A stretch of 64,000 bases of DNA. It comes from Bryoerythrophyllum caledonicum (lineage: Eukaryota > Streptophyta > Bryopsida > Pottiales > Pottiaceae). The notes under the pieces were generated by a model. It was not told the origin of the DNA, made no database searches, and worked only from the letters and a program-made list of their open reading frames with translations. Shown piece by piece: positions 45,005 through 55,535 of the stretch. The stretch is taken from positions 24,096,786-24,160,785 of the forward strand of contig OZ020519.1 in NCBI GenBank assembly GCA_963971425.1, in the 5' to 3' direction. Positions within the stretch are counted from its first letter, which is position 1, and every line of letters starts with the position of its first letter. The position numbers and the translations under genes are program-made.

Positions 45005-45650
45005 ACAATTTCATCCACTGCGGATGAAAATAGTCAGAGGATGGAAAAGCAGTCCGTGGTTGAAAAAACAGTCTCTGGACGAAAAACAATCTCCAGAAGA
45101 AAAATCGTCCGCGAATGACTAATGCTAAGTGTTAAGAATTATCACGAACAATATTAAGAAACACTTAATGTTTGTAACCCGATCCTTCTCTAGTCTTCCA
45201 ATTTTTTTTAAGTAATTTTGAAATGAATGTTTTTCTTAATATTAAATAATATAGAAAATTCATTAAAGTGGTTGTTATAATGCGTTGCAAAACAACCGCG
45301 AACCAGTACTAAATTTCTATAGATGTAAACTAGCGGTTGGCGCTTGCTTTGCAACGCATTAGTCCAACCATTGTAATGTAGTTTAATATTATAATTAGGT
45401 TCTCAAAAATTCATCTGCAGTCTAATTTTCATCCACTGCGAATGTTTTCATCCGCTGCAAACATTTAAACCGCAGTCTGATTTTCATCCGCATTTTGATT
45501 TTTCATCCGTAGATATTTTTTCATCCGCAGCCTGTTTTTAATTCGTTGCGCGGTTTTTCATCCACTGCGGAAATTTTCATCCACTGCAAGATTTTTCTTC
45601 CGCCGTATAGAATTTCATCCACAGTGGATGAAACTGTTTTTTTGGAAGAA
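45005..45650. mobile_element. fold-back element with TTTTCATCCGCAG arm repeats
   Basis: The right arm has about ten units of TTTTCATCCGCAGTC. The left arm has their complements (GACTGCGGATGAAAA type). The centre pairs AATGCGTTGCAAAACAACCG (about 45,277) with a complement near 45,335-45,365. The outer ends are themselves palindromes (TTTCATCCACTGCGGATGAAA type). No ORF. Confidence 0.75.
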
Positions 45651-45836
45651 TTAACTTAACAGCGAGTTAATAACTTCCAAAATATTCATTTTTTTGGAAT
45701 TCCGACTTCGGATTTGGGCTTATTATGTGCGTTTTCATCTAGTAGATAAGCAAAAAAATTGTTACAAAAGTTTTGAAAATTTGACATTTTGGAGTGTATT
45801 TAAAAATAACATTTCAAGGACTAAACTTTGGATGTA

Positions 45837-47510
45837 CAGTGCCCTCTAGTAAGTAAGGTAACCCCTATGAAATTCTGCATGGGGATGTTTAGACAGTGCA
45901 CCTCCTATCTTTAATTTTCAAGGTGATCTGGAGAAGATATTGTGGATTAAGGAAGCTAACATGCTGAAGAATGTCACAATGACTCACTTGCTGAAAAAAA
46001 ATCAACTATATGAAATACATTAATAAATTTAGCGATTGACATCTGTTGCAATACATGGAGCCCTGAGAAGAAATTGTGTATTTTAATGAGCTTTGTGATT
46101 ATGAATTCATTGATTTCTTGTTGCAATGTGATGAAGTTGACTAGCTGCCTTGATTTTGAGCTTGAAATTGTTGTACATGCCTAGAAAATTTTGTTGCAAA
46201 ACTTCATTTTGGTGCTTCAGTTAGTTGTGTAGAAAGCTGCTCAGTGAGTTTGAGTTGTGCACTGATTCAACACAACACTATGGCAGGACACTTTCTTGGC
46301 ATTGGAGAGCAATGGAGTATTGTAGGAATGAGTAAGGCTGAATCGTCTTTGAGCGAGATTTCACGTCGTGTTGGAAGACCGAAGAAGACTATTTCGTTAG
46401 TTCTGAAGAGATATCGCGAGAGGGGCTCAGTACAAATTGGACAGAGGTCCGGACGGCCTCAAAAGTTGCAGGCTCGTGATCGAAGGCATCTCAAGTATGA
46501 GCTTCAGAAGAGTCGTCGTGTGCATCTTTCAGAACTTGCACATAGTTTGCCAATTCCTGTGTGCCAAACTACGGTACGGAAAGCATTGCATGAGCTTGGA
46601 CTTCGTAGTCGAATTGCAGTCAAGAAGCCTTATTTAAACCAAAGACACAAGGAGCAGAGGTTGTGCTTTGCAAAAGCTCACAAGGATTGGACAATTTGAG
46701 AGTGGAGCTCAGTTATTTGGAGTGATGAGGCATCGTTTGAAATAGGTAAGAATTCACGTCAGATCCGAGTATGGCGGAGTAGTCAGGAGAGATATGATTC
46801 ACAGTGTTTAGCACCAACATTCAAGTCTGGAAGAATGTCAATAATGGTGTGGGGTGCTTTCACTGCATTTAGCAAGTGTTATATAGTCTTGATTCCTTCT
46901 GGACAACGCACTACTGTGGACTTCGTCGATGTTGTATGTGAGAACGGATTATTGCCTTATTTCTACCACCACGCCAACCATGAGCATTTGACTTTGAAGG
47001 TGGACAATGCACCAGTGCATACTGCTAATGTGACAAAGTCTTGGATGGAAGACAATGGATTAAAGACATTGAGCTGGCCCTCAAACTCTCATGATCTCAA
47101 CCCTATCGAAAATCTTTGGATGATTTGCAAAGACCGCGTCCAAAGCATGAACCGGCCGCAGAATAAAGTTCAAATGTGGGATACAGTTAATGGAGCTTGG
47201 GAGAGTATACCAAAGAAGATGTTGAGTGATTTGGTTGCAAGCATGCCCGAACGCATGAAGGCTGTTATTGATGCCAAAGGAGGTAGCACACGTTGGTAGT
47301 AGTTGTTAGTTAGTTCAATTTACATCCCATACTTATGGTAACAATTGTATATATTCAAATTAAGATGCTTCAATATGTCCACAACTTTCTATATATGCAA
47401 AAAAATTGATCCATCATCCACTTCAGATGAAGCATTGACCATGCTTTCCCTTTCATTTCTGTGTTTCTACCAACACTTCACAGGGGTTACCTACTTACTA
47501 GAGGGCACTG
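45837..47510 (+). mobile_element. Tc1/mariner element, structurally complete (1,674 bp)
   Basis: 34-35-bp terminal inverted repeats starting CAGTGCCCTCTAGTAAGTA are flanked by the target dinucleotide TA at 45,835-45,836 and 47,511-47,512. The right repeat differs from the left by one missing A and one substitution. It contains one transposase gene with a single in-frame TGA. High repeat identity implies recent insertion into E2. Confidence 0.97.
46280..47299 (+). pseudogene. Tc1-family DD34E transposase, one in-frame TGA
   Basis: The likely start is MAGHFLGIGEQ (46,280). Two helix-turn-helix DNA-binding regions follow (LSEISRRVGRPKKTISLVLK, and HLSELAHSLPIPVCQTTVRK) with the linker GRPQK. 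The catalytic Asp is in WSDEASF, the second Asp in VDNAPVH, and the Glu in DLNPIENLW, with exactly 34 residues between the last two (DD34E). The only defect is TGA at 46,697-46,699, just before WSS; no frameshift. CGA to TGA or TGG to TGA would explain it. Confidence 0.93.
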
Positions 47511-47512
47511 TA

Positions 47513-47815
47513 GATTATGGCTCGAGAATATGTTCATCACATTTGATCTCATGCATGTTTTTTGTGTGTTAGTGTTGGTTGTGTTTTCAAATTTGTTATA
47601 TATGGCGATATTCATTTACAAGACATGTAAGGTGTCTCATTTCAAATCTCATTTCAAACAATAATATGATGATGGACACGGAAAGAATACAATTGGATGG
47701 AAGGGGACGTCGCCAAAGCGTGCATGAACCCTAAACATGCAAAGTTTGAATCAAACTTTTAACTTTTCTATGCACCTGATTCAGATGTAAATATTTAGAA
47801 GAATGTACATGACAA
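47513..47815. other. noncoding
   Basis: E2 sequence after the Tc1 insertion; no gene seen. Confidence 0.4.
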
Positions 47816-48860
47816 TGTCATGGAAAACCTCATGAGAAACGATGTTTTTCACTGTTCCCTTGAAAAAACAAGTCTTCTCTTTATTGAATTTTTTTAAAAC
47901 AGCATACCAACCCAAGTCAAACATTTTCATACATTGTCACTCATTGTCGCGTGAGGTACCAAAAGATCTTATTAATTTTCACATAAAAAGTTCAGAAGGA
48001 AAAAAAGTTTGAATTGGCAAAGTTTGAACCTCCACTACTTCCACAGTTGTTTTGAATACGCTACACTTGTCCTCTACCTCAAAAAATTGATGTCTAAGGA
48101 ACTAACATCATGCTTAAGGTAGTGGATTTAGACCTTCTGTAGTTCAAAATTTTGACACCAGGTAAAGTCAAAGTCTGCCGATCCACTAAACGCAGTGAAG
48201 TAAATGACTTATAGGCTTCACTTCACACACTATAATCTTTCAATCTGTGCAGTCAAAGTTTTTGAAATTTTGTAAACATATTTTTTAATAAGTCTTAATT
48301 GAGATCCAACTGTCAGAACTAGAAATCAAACTTTTGGTTTCATTCTATGGTCATTGCACTAGAATCCAACAACTTTGAAGTGCTTTCGGTGCAAAAGTGT
48401 CACGATATTTTTGGGGATATAGGAGACATGTTGTATGAGTAGGGAGTCAGGCCTGAGGAGGCGTTTCAAATGGGGGTAATTTCTATAAATGCTAAATTAT
48501 ATTCAAGAAACATAAAATGGTTGAGGTTATGTATGATTTAATGCCATGGGCACTATGATCTGTTCGAACTCAAACTTGTAAAATTTGATATACGTCTTCT
48601 CTACATAAAACCTAGAGATCATCATATTTTACACATTTTGCTTTTTCAACAACATGTAGTGAACACTGAAAACCTTCCTAAACCTAGGTTTGGATTATCA
48701 ATTGAAATCAAATTTAGTTTACAAAAAAATAAAAATAAAACGTGGAATGGCAATTTTTAAACTCCAGTATTCGCGCACTTGATTTGAATATGCTACAATT
48801 ACTTTCTCCCTCTAAAAATTGGTGTGTTGGGAAAGATCATCATAAGGTTGGATTTGGATA
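47816..48860 (+). mobile_element. TTAA-type MITE fragments
   Basis: 47,820-48,450 matches 4,015-4,657 block by block (CAAGTCAAACATTTTCA, GAGGTACCAAAA, GGAACTAACATCATGC, CACTATAATCTTTCAATC, CGGTGCAAAA). 48,600-48,860 repeats the internal part (ACATAAAACCTAGAGATC, CGTGGAATGGCAATTTT). Ends are eroded. Confidence 0.7.
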
Positions 48861-49145
48861 CTTTGACGTAATTTTTTTAAAAATTCTGAAATACAAGAAT
48901 TTGAAATAGAACACATTGATAAGTTAAAAAATCGGAACTATGCCACAAGCAAAACCATAAAAAATACAAAAATGTCGGTCTTTGCACGGCTATATGAAAA
49001 AAGGTTTTTTTACTTCTTGTGCCCAAATTTCAAAGGCATGCAGTACATATTAATCTAAGACTATTGCTACAGTCACTATAAAATGTGCATGCTATCTAGT
49101 ATAGTCTAATAATGCTGAAAGGAATAAAGTAAAATCTATGTATTA
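48861..49145. other. noncoding
   Basis: No feature seen. Confidence 0.4.
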
Positions 49146-50630
49146 CTAATACGTTGACCGAAAATGCTCATGAGGCATGGGCCAGTTGTATGTGCCACTG
49201 AAGCGTGTAATGATATGAAACAACCCTCCAGCGTTTTTTCGATTTTCGTTGCAGACTCTCTCCATGTACATATGAAATGTATCCGCAAATTCTTGATTTG
49301 AGAATACTATGGAACTCCGAGATTCGCATTGCAGATTCTCGTAGTCTATGGACATTGTCCGCCCGTTGATTCGTTGCGCTATTCGGGCCGTAGCAAACTC
49401 CTCCGTAGCCATCGATAACTTCAGAATCATTTGCACATCCGCATCTGGTTTGTGCAAGTACGCAACCCGCGGATCCACCCACCATCGCTTTCGCAGAGTC
49501 TCGGCCATGTCTTCACGCTTTGTGAACGTATAAAGAGACTGCATTGGTTCATTAACCTTCGTGGTCATGCCCCAATTGCATACTCCAATATACACTCGCG
49601 ATTCATCCGGAGGGAAGTGGAGGAGGATATTGTCCGGAGACAAGTCATTGTCGAGATTGTTGCTCTTGTGGACCTCGTTCATGATGCGCAACAATGCCCA
49701 CGCAAGCTCGGTCCGTTTTTTGCGAAAACAAACCAATTGTTGAACTCGAATAATCTCATCATCGGGGAATCTCCCATAGTTCAAATGTGTAATGACATCG
49801 TCACCAAACTCCATATCCCGGTTCAACATCTCTCAAATTGTCCCGCCATTCCACCAATACGCATAGCCTTCGTACTTGTCCGGATGAATGGCCACGAAAC
49901 GGATGACACCTGGATGTGGAATCCTCACCGCCATCGACTCGTTCTGATGCTCCACTTTTGCCAAATCCGGTCATGTCTCCGATTGGTTGGACAATTTGGC
50001 GGCAAATTCCCAGAATGGTTCAATGCCCGGAGCACCCTCAATGCGGACTTTGCGAATGGTGGCGTATCAACCTCTCATGTTGGCATTGTCCATTCGTATA
50101 ACCGCGGCTCTTGGCGGAATGGCAATGAGATGGGCTTTACGCAGCAGGTCTTCTTGGTGCCCCTCTATCGAGTTCCACCATTCCACGGAGCCACGCTTGT
50201 TTCGATTTTTGGCGAATGGCTTCATCTGGGCCACGAACAAATCCGCCTTCAACAACACGTCGTTGAAAGCTTCATCCGCCTCGCGATTGAACCTCCCTAA
50301 CTTGGGCAACAAGTTCTTGGCATTTCAGAGTGAATCATGAACTCTGGCATCCAAGAACTTCAAAAACCCGTGCTTCTGGGTCTCCGTATTCTACATCAGG
50401 GCTTGAAGCGCGTCCATCATGTGCTCTCGCATGTCCGTCCGGAACTTCTCGGGGCCTTCATCTCTGTATCTGACGTACTTGCTCTCCAATGATCGAATGG
50501 AATTTCTCTCATAGAATGTGACGGTCAGTTTTATGAGGAAATTCTTGCAAGCCTCAGATGGAACGTCGTGGATTGGATGAAGCTTCACTCCGAATTCCGC
50601 AACCTTCTGCTTCTTCTTGTCCTTAGGCAT
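49146..50630 (-). pseudogene. kinase-fold protein K3 (five in-frame stops, no frameshift)
   Basis: One frame runs from ATG 50,630 (MPKDKKKQKV) to the stop at 49,146, about 490 sense codons and close to K2 in length. It is cut by TAG 50,391 and TGA at 50,325, 50,067, 49,971 and 49,833, all in the same frame. Domain order as in K2: TIRKV glycine-loop trace, EFAAK (Lys), YAYWWNGGT, catalytic loop NNLDNDLSPDN with the HxD His changed to Asp, CNWG for DFG, then a diverged C-lobe. The catalytic His and DFG Asp are gone, so even a repaired protein would look like a pseudokinase. It starts 744 bp inside the E2 right end. Confidence 0.82.
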
Positions 50631-50654
50631 CTTCTTAAACCCGCCGCCGTTCGA

Positions 50655-50792
50655 AGTTTTTTAAAAAAACTTTTTAGAACAAGTTTTAAAAAAAACTATA
50701 AGAAAAAAACTAGCTTGGAACAAGTTCTTAAAAAAACTTTTAGGAAAAACTAATTAGAACAAGTTTTTAAAAAAACTTTAAAAAAAACCGCA
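50655..50792. repeat. AGAACAAGTTTTTAAAAAAAC tandem repeat
   Basis: Four to five imperfect units of 25-40 bp, self-complementary (AAGTTTTT/AAAAACTT), between the K3 start and the GC array. Confidence 0.85.
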
Positions 50793-50930
50793 AAACCTCC
50801 CCTCCAATGTGAATCACTTTTTCCCTCCCAAAGATGAGGAGCCAATGGATGGAAACTGCCAGCCAAAGCGACTCCGCATCCATTCAAAAATATATTTTGA
50901 GAGGGGAAAGAAAAAGTGAGGGAGAGAGGA

Positions 50931-51240
50931 TGGCGGACGGCCTTTTATAGGGTGGCGGACGGCCATGAGGCCGACCGCCACCACGGCCGTCTGATTGGCC
51001 GTCCGATCGGGCGGCCGTCCGCCCGATCGGACGACCCTAAAGCCGTCAGCATGATCGGAGGGCCGTCGTGCGCCCGCGCGATCAAATCGCGGCCGTACAA
51101 TCGCTCCATCGGCCGTCCGATCAGGCGGACGACCGAGGTGCTGTCCGATTGCTCCGACGGCAGCGACCGATCAGACGACCTGTCGCATTTTGACGAGTGC
51201 GATCTCACCGCGTGGCACTTCGTCGAATCTGACGGTCCAG
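50931..51240. repeat. GGCCGTCCGATCGG palindromic array upstream of K3
   Basis: Dense GGCCGTCCG/CGGACGGCC units in both orientations, starting 300 bp upstream of K3. Same character as 39,758-40,058. Confidence 0.85.
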
Positions 51241-51374
51241 AAACTTACCATGGCGTCCCGTTAATGCATTTTACCCCCCCCCGGACGCTGCGTCCGACGT
51301 GACATCAGGACGTCCTCGTCTTAGGACGTCCTAGGACGCTCTGAAACCCCCAAGGGCGTCGGATTGGTAACCCT
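51241..51374. repeat. E2 right terminal region
   Basis: Contains TTTTACCCCCCCCC, several GGACGTCC/AGGACGTCCTAGGACG palindromes, and the end GCGTCGGATTGGTAACCCT. Confidence 0.8.
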
Positions 51375-51385
51375 TGAGCCGACCA
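51375..51385. repeat. target-site duplication, right copy (E2)
   Basis: TGAGCCGACCA, identical to 34,727-34,737. Confidence 0.88.
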
Positions 51386-52440
51386 GCTGGAATAAATATT
51401 TCTACATGCCCTTTGGTAGTTTAGGTGCATGTTTCTATCATCCGTGAGTCCTTGCCACTCGTCTCACCCGCGATGATATTTTGCGATAAACTCGACCAGA
51501 AAGCCGTACTCCGTGCACCTGGAGAAGTTGCTGCCCACAGACTTTACTTCTACATTCCTGAAGAACCTCTTCTTCATGTTACTCATTGCGGATTGTAAAA
51601 TCGGCTTGGCATTGCATTCGACGTTTACCTGGATGAGACATTTTTAAGGATCATTTAGTAATATAGAAAGACAATGGTGTCAAAGGTATGCCCAGTAGGC
51701 AATGAATGAGTTCCGTTGGCGGGTCGCCGACGGAGCTTGCTGAAGCGACAAGAAGACAGACCATGCTAAATACAAAGATAGGCAAAAGTAATAACAATAC
51801 TTACAAAGTTGGCCATGTCAGTAAGTGATTCCAATTCATGGCCACGGGAAGGACCTTCAACGCAGCGACCCTCTTGTTTTGATGACACGGAACTCATTTG
51901 GCATCTAGTCCGCAGTGTCATTGATAATGCATGATATGGTACCACGAGCATGAACGGTGTGAGGCCTGGGCCTTATAATGCCTGCGTTACCTTGGCTGCC
52001 ATTCACGCGACCGATCTTTGAATCATATTTATAGTTGTAATATGCGGACTTCAACACGCCGTGAATGTTGTACCATGCAACTTCACAAACATCGACACCC
52101 ATGAGGGTGATGTATAATTTTTGGAATCCAGGAATTCGGTGAAGCTGGTCCGCAACAGCATAGGCCATTTCGCGTCGTTGTTCGAAGCTTGACGCGTAGT
52201 ACTTCCTTCAAATCTTGCGGCTGTCTTCCCAACAAAGTAATTGGCAGCATCGTTTCTTACAACACCTTTCCGCGCTAACAAGGCGGCACTCATTTGGGTT
52301 CTGAAGGCGACGGAACTTGGAGACCGACAAATCGTCCTTCGGCAAAAGCTTCCGACGGACACCCCTGTAAGGATCCTTAGGCACACCCTCAAGCCCGTCA
52401 TCCTTGCATGCAGCTTGACTATGCGTTGAGGGGTAGAAGT
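51375..52440 (-). pseudogene. DUF7869-type transposon gene, 5' half
   Basis: The minus strand encodes the conserved region found upstream of DUF7869 domains: RCCKKRCCQLL, AYAVADQLHRIPGFQKLYIT, LMGVDVCEVAWYNIHGVLKS, GNAGIIRPRPHTVHA, then (after an intron with a hairpin at 51,712-51,732) VNVECNAKP and NYQRACRNIYSSW. In-frame stops at 52,208 (TGA), 51,905 (TAG) and about 51,470 (TGA) are C-to-T type; one frameshift lies near 51,860. It ends exactly at the E2 target duplication, and the other half resumes at 34,737. Confidence 0.85.
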
Positions 52441-53034
52441 CAGCTAGAGTTACTCACTTTTGGGCAAAAAAAATATACCCAAAAGTATATTTTTTTGGAC
52501 AAGAAAACTTGATTTTGCCCAATTTAATGGAAAAAAAAGGTTTTTCTTCATAAAAAAGTATGTTTTAAGATGGATCTATGCATGATGTATCTGATTGGAT
52601 AAGAAATCAAAGCAAAATCAATATTGAGTCCTATTTTAGGAGCCTTGAAGAAATATCTTGTTTTTTAGCAATAAAAGTGAAAATAAATTTTCGATCTAGA
52701 ATTTTCAATTATAATATATGAACATATTATGGCATGAATGTGTCCCAAAACTTTTGAAGTATTTAACTTCCTAGAACTCTCAAAATAAGTGTATTTGGCA
52801 AATGTCATATACTTGTGACAGATATATACTGATGAAAGATATACCCATATTGGCCAAACCGTAAGTCAGAACTGAACTTTTTTGGGGTTTCTAGACTTTA
52901 AATCAAGGCAATTATCACATTCCATCAATAGAATTCCAAGATCAATTCCACATTCGCACTATGCTGCAAAAGAAGGTTCGTGACTCTTTCCAAAACCATT
53001 TGTGATACTATAAATATACCACCTTATTGGACTT
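52441..53034. other. noncoding, AT-rich
   Basis: Possible intron or 5' region of the DUF7869 gene. No ORF seen. Confidence 0.4.
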
Positions 53035-54103
53035 TCACCCTGAGCAGAATGTGAGGCACTCAGAAAGAAGTGGACCACCTTCAAGGCGCATGTGAGTTAA
53101 TCGCCAGCGCATTGTTGTCATCTGTAGATCCTCGTCGTCTGAGACAAAGAGGACCCCAACATCAGTGTCCCCTAAAATCTCTGAATCGCATGCCTCATGG
53201 GGCAAGCACACTTGGATCATGGCACGCCCAATAGAAGCGAAGTTGTCATCTAGGAGCTGGGAGTACTTGTTCCGCCATTGTGATCGGTCTGGGAACGAAT
53301 TCGGATCACATAAACCATCGAGGGTAGCGGATGGATTCTTAGAAGAGTGACAATTATGTTGTTGGCGGCCCGCCAATGAGATATCCTCGTCACTTCCAAC
53401 GGACACTTCAGTCTCCGATACGGATCCCTCCATATAACTATGGGTACCATGATTATTATTGTCCTCATATATCCTATCGGAACGGTTGTCGTCGTCCGAT
53501 GCTTTAATGTCAGTATCACTCAATGTAGAGTCAATGCCCAGGGCATTATCAGAGACGACATCAAGTGGAAAGGGACGAACCCGATAGCCACTCCATAGGA
53601 CTAGGTAGCCCACGGAATTGCCGAGAGCTCCGATGGAGAGAATCTCGCAATGTGCGGTATGGTCAACGTATTTGGGATTGACAGATTGAACTCTGACAAG
53701 CAGAAAGAAGCTGTGAGGAATGAGAAATCCCTCCCACGTACTCTTTGGTGAGCATTCGTCGATGACTCCAACTCCTGCACAACATCTCTGATCGCCGCTG
53801 CCATCAAGTAGAACCATCTCCATGCCGTTGCGAAGTTCCAGAAACTCTTAGAAGGGCTTCAGGTCATGAACTAAGAGAGAAGGTTTCTCCACAGGCTCTT
53901 CCATAAGTTCATCGATGTCAGTGTAAGGCCTAAGATCAGCGGCCTCCCAGTTGATCGGTCGACCTTCGCAGTCCCGCAACATGGAAACGCCATCTACAGG
54001 AAATGGAATGGGCATCTCCAGTGCATCGAACACTTCAATAACCTTCACACGTATAATCCATGGGTCCCTGAGAACGACTCTCGACAATCGCCCTACCTGC
54101 AAA
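53035..54103 (-). pseudogene. unknown gene upstream of the DUF7869 gene (one in-frame TAA)
   Basis: The exon probably begins after a 3' splice site (CTTTGCAG, near 54,104) with VGRLSRVVLRDPW, then PFPVDGVSML and CEGRPINWEAADLRPY. The frame stops at TAA 53,848-53,850 and then stays open for about 270 more codons (GDQRCCAGVGVIDECSPK, STWEGFLIPHSFFLLVRVQS), with a long acidic Ser/Asp stretch and a C-terminal block around DVGVLFVSDDEDLQMT. I do not recognise the family. Hairpins at 54,270 and 54,390 lie just upstream. It may be a separate gene or the 5' part of the DUF7869 transcript. Confidence 0.5.
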
Positions 54104-54269
54104 GTAGAGGCCGGAATGAGTAAGAGCAAGAACAACACCCCTACGGAGCTTCCATCGTCCACACTTCCCGTTCCTTATGAACGACAACATGAGTTCAGGA
54201 TCCATGCTGACGTTAGTGATATGAAATCACTTGAGACAAAGGATAAGGGAATGGCAGCTACAATGATTC

Positions 54270-54288
54270 CGTCGGCCGCCCGCCGACG
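54270..54288. repeat. dispersed hairpin, perfect 7-bp stem
   Basis: CGTCGGC-CGCCC-GCCGACG. Confidence 0.85.
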
Positions 54289-54389
54289 AGGGTGGCTCTG
54301 AAATCTCAAAGTCGATGAACATGACCAACAACCACACCAATCCGTAAATTAGCTTCAGAGTTTCTGGGCAATGGGTCTTATAAACCATG

Positions 54390-54410
54390 CCGTCGGCTGC
54401 CCGCCGACGG
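54390..54410. repeat. dispersed hairpin, perfect 8-bp stem (type member)
   Basis: CCGTCGGC-TGCCC-GCCGACGG, 21 nt with a 5-nt loop. Family consensus RTCGGC-N5-GCCGAY; loops read GGGTA, GGCTA, GGCCC, GGCAT, GGGCA or their complements. Confidence 0.9.
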
Positions 54411-55450
54411 TTAAATGTCTCACGTGAAGTCTACCATGTGAAGGATGTGACAGGCATCCGCCGAGTGGATATTATCATCCGCCGACGGACTTTGGAACAG
54501 AAAACAAAATTGGTGGGTATATAGTCAGTAGTACTTGATTTCTAATGAATAATCTAATTTAATGAAGTGCTAGTCACAAGATAGTGAATAACCAAGCATA
54601 TTCAGGGGAAGGAGTGAGATATAAAAAGGATCCAGGCTGGACCAGTGATAACGGGCTTGTGCATGACCAGATATATGGACTCGTGACGAAAGGGCTCTAA
54701 GAGAATCAGTACCAATAGCGAGCGTGAGAAGGCAAAGCATTGAATAGGAGGCGTACCAGTCCAAAAATGACGAGTGAGTTTCAGGGGTTGAGTTCATATC
54801 CTCAACATCATGCGAACTTTATCGCGCGCGAACTTCAAACTTGAAATTAGCTGCCAAAATCGATTAAGGACACCCGCTCAAGGGCTGTCGAGAGCGCCCA
54901 AATTTTGCAGATTCAAAATGGAACGAGGTGACAAGATGAAATCAAATCAGTCGAAGTGACATCGTAGGTGTAGGACCCTATACCCTAGGCCAAATGATAG
55001 CCGAGGCGACATTAATGATGTCACATCAATTCAAGGTATCATGGCCCCAAAATCCTAGTTTCTATGTTTTTATCCGAGACGACACTTTGAGATGGCATGT
55101 CACTTAGAAATTGATATTTGGATCAGGCTGAGCATCCGGGCATGAAATCTACGCCGTCCGTCATCCTTCTTATGAAGATCGAAAGGTTGCGACGGTCCAC
55201 CGGATCCGAGTACAAAACCCTGTCGTCTTCATATTTCTGGTCATTTGTAATCGTGCTCTTCTTGATTTCGCGTTCTCGCTTAGTTAAGCTCGATTACGGC
55301 TTTAAGCTTCGAGTTTCAGTCCATCCGCCGATCATCACCAGCCGACGGTCGTCGGAGACTAGTAGAGGCGCTTCAACACAAGCCATCAGCCAAGGAGTAA
55401 TTCCCACCCGCCGACGAAATGGCGACAACGCAGAGGTATGTACATCATCA

Positions 55451-55471
55451 CCATCGGCGGCTAGCCGATGG
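55451..55471. repeat. dispersed hairpin, perfect 8-bp stem
   Basis: CCATCGGC-GGCTA-GCCGATGG. Confidence 0.9.
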
Positions 55472-55516
55472 ATTTTGAGTTCCGTATTTGAGATGCCCTT
55501 GTAGTTTATGGTGTTT

Positions 55517-55535
55517 CATCGGCGGCATGCCGATG
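55517..55535. repeat. dispersed hairpin, perfect 7-bp stem
   Basis: CATCGGC-GGCAT-GCCGATG. A decayed relative is at 55,680-55,699. Confidence 0.85.

Larger units (their letters stand above)
34738..51374. mobile_element. E2: 16.6-kb kinase/H-domain DNA element inserted in the DUF7869 gene
   Basis: Bounded by an exact 11-bp direct repeat. The ends TGGTTGTCAGGACGCTCGA (left) and AGGGTTACCAATCCGACG (right, complement strand) form a short imperfect inverted repeat. Each is followed by GGACGTCC palindromes and then a GGGGGTAAA block about 70-130 bp in. Cargo: an H-domain gene (35,426 minus, into the N gap), the H-NDY gene (40,433 plus) and kinase K3 (50,630 minus). Later insertions include Tc1, Tigger and MITE copies. 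9-11-bp duplications are known for Mutator-like elements, but no MULE transposase was seen, so the superfamily is open. Confidence 0.85.

Noticed and set aside
49431-50340. 289- and 117-codon plus-strand ORFs
   Set aside because: Antisense to K3, whose minus frame has clear kinase motifs.
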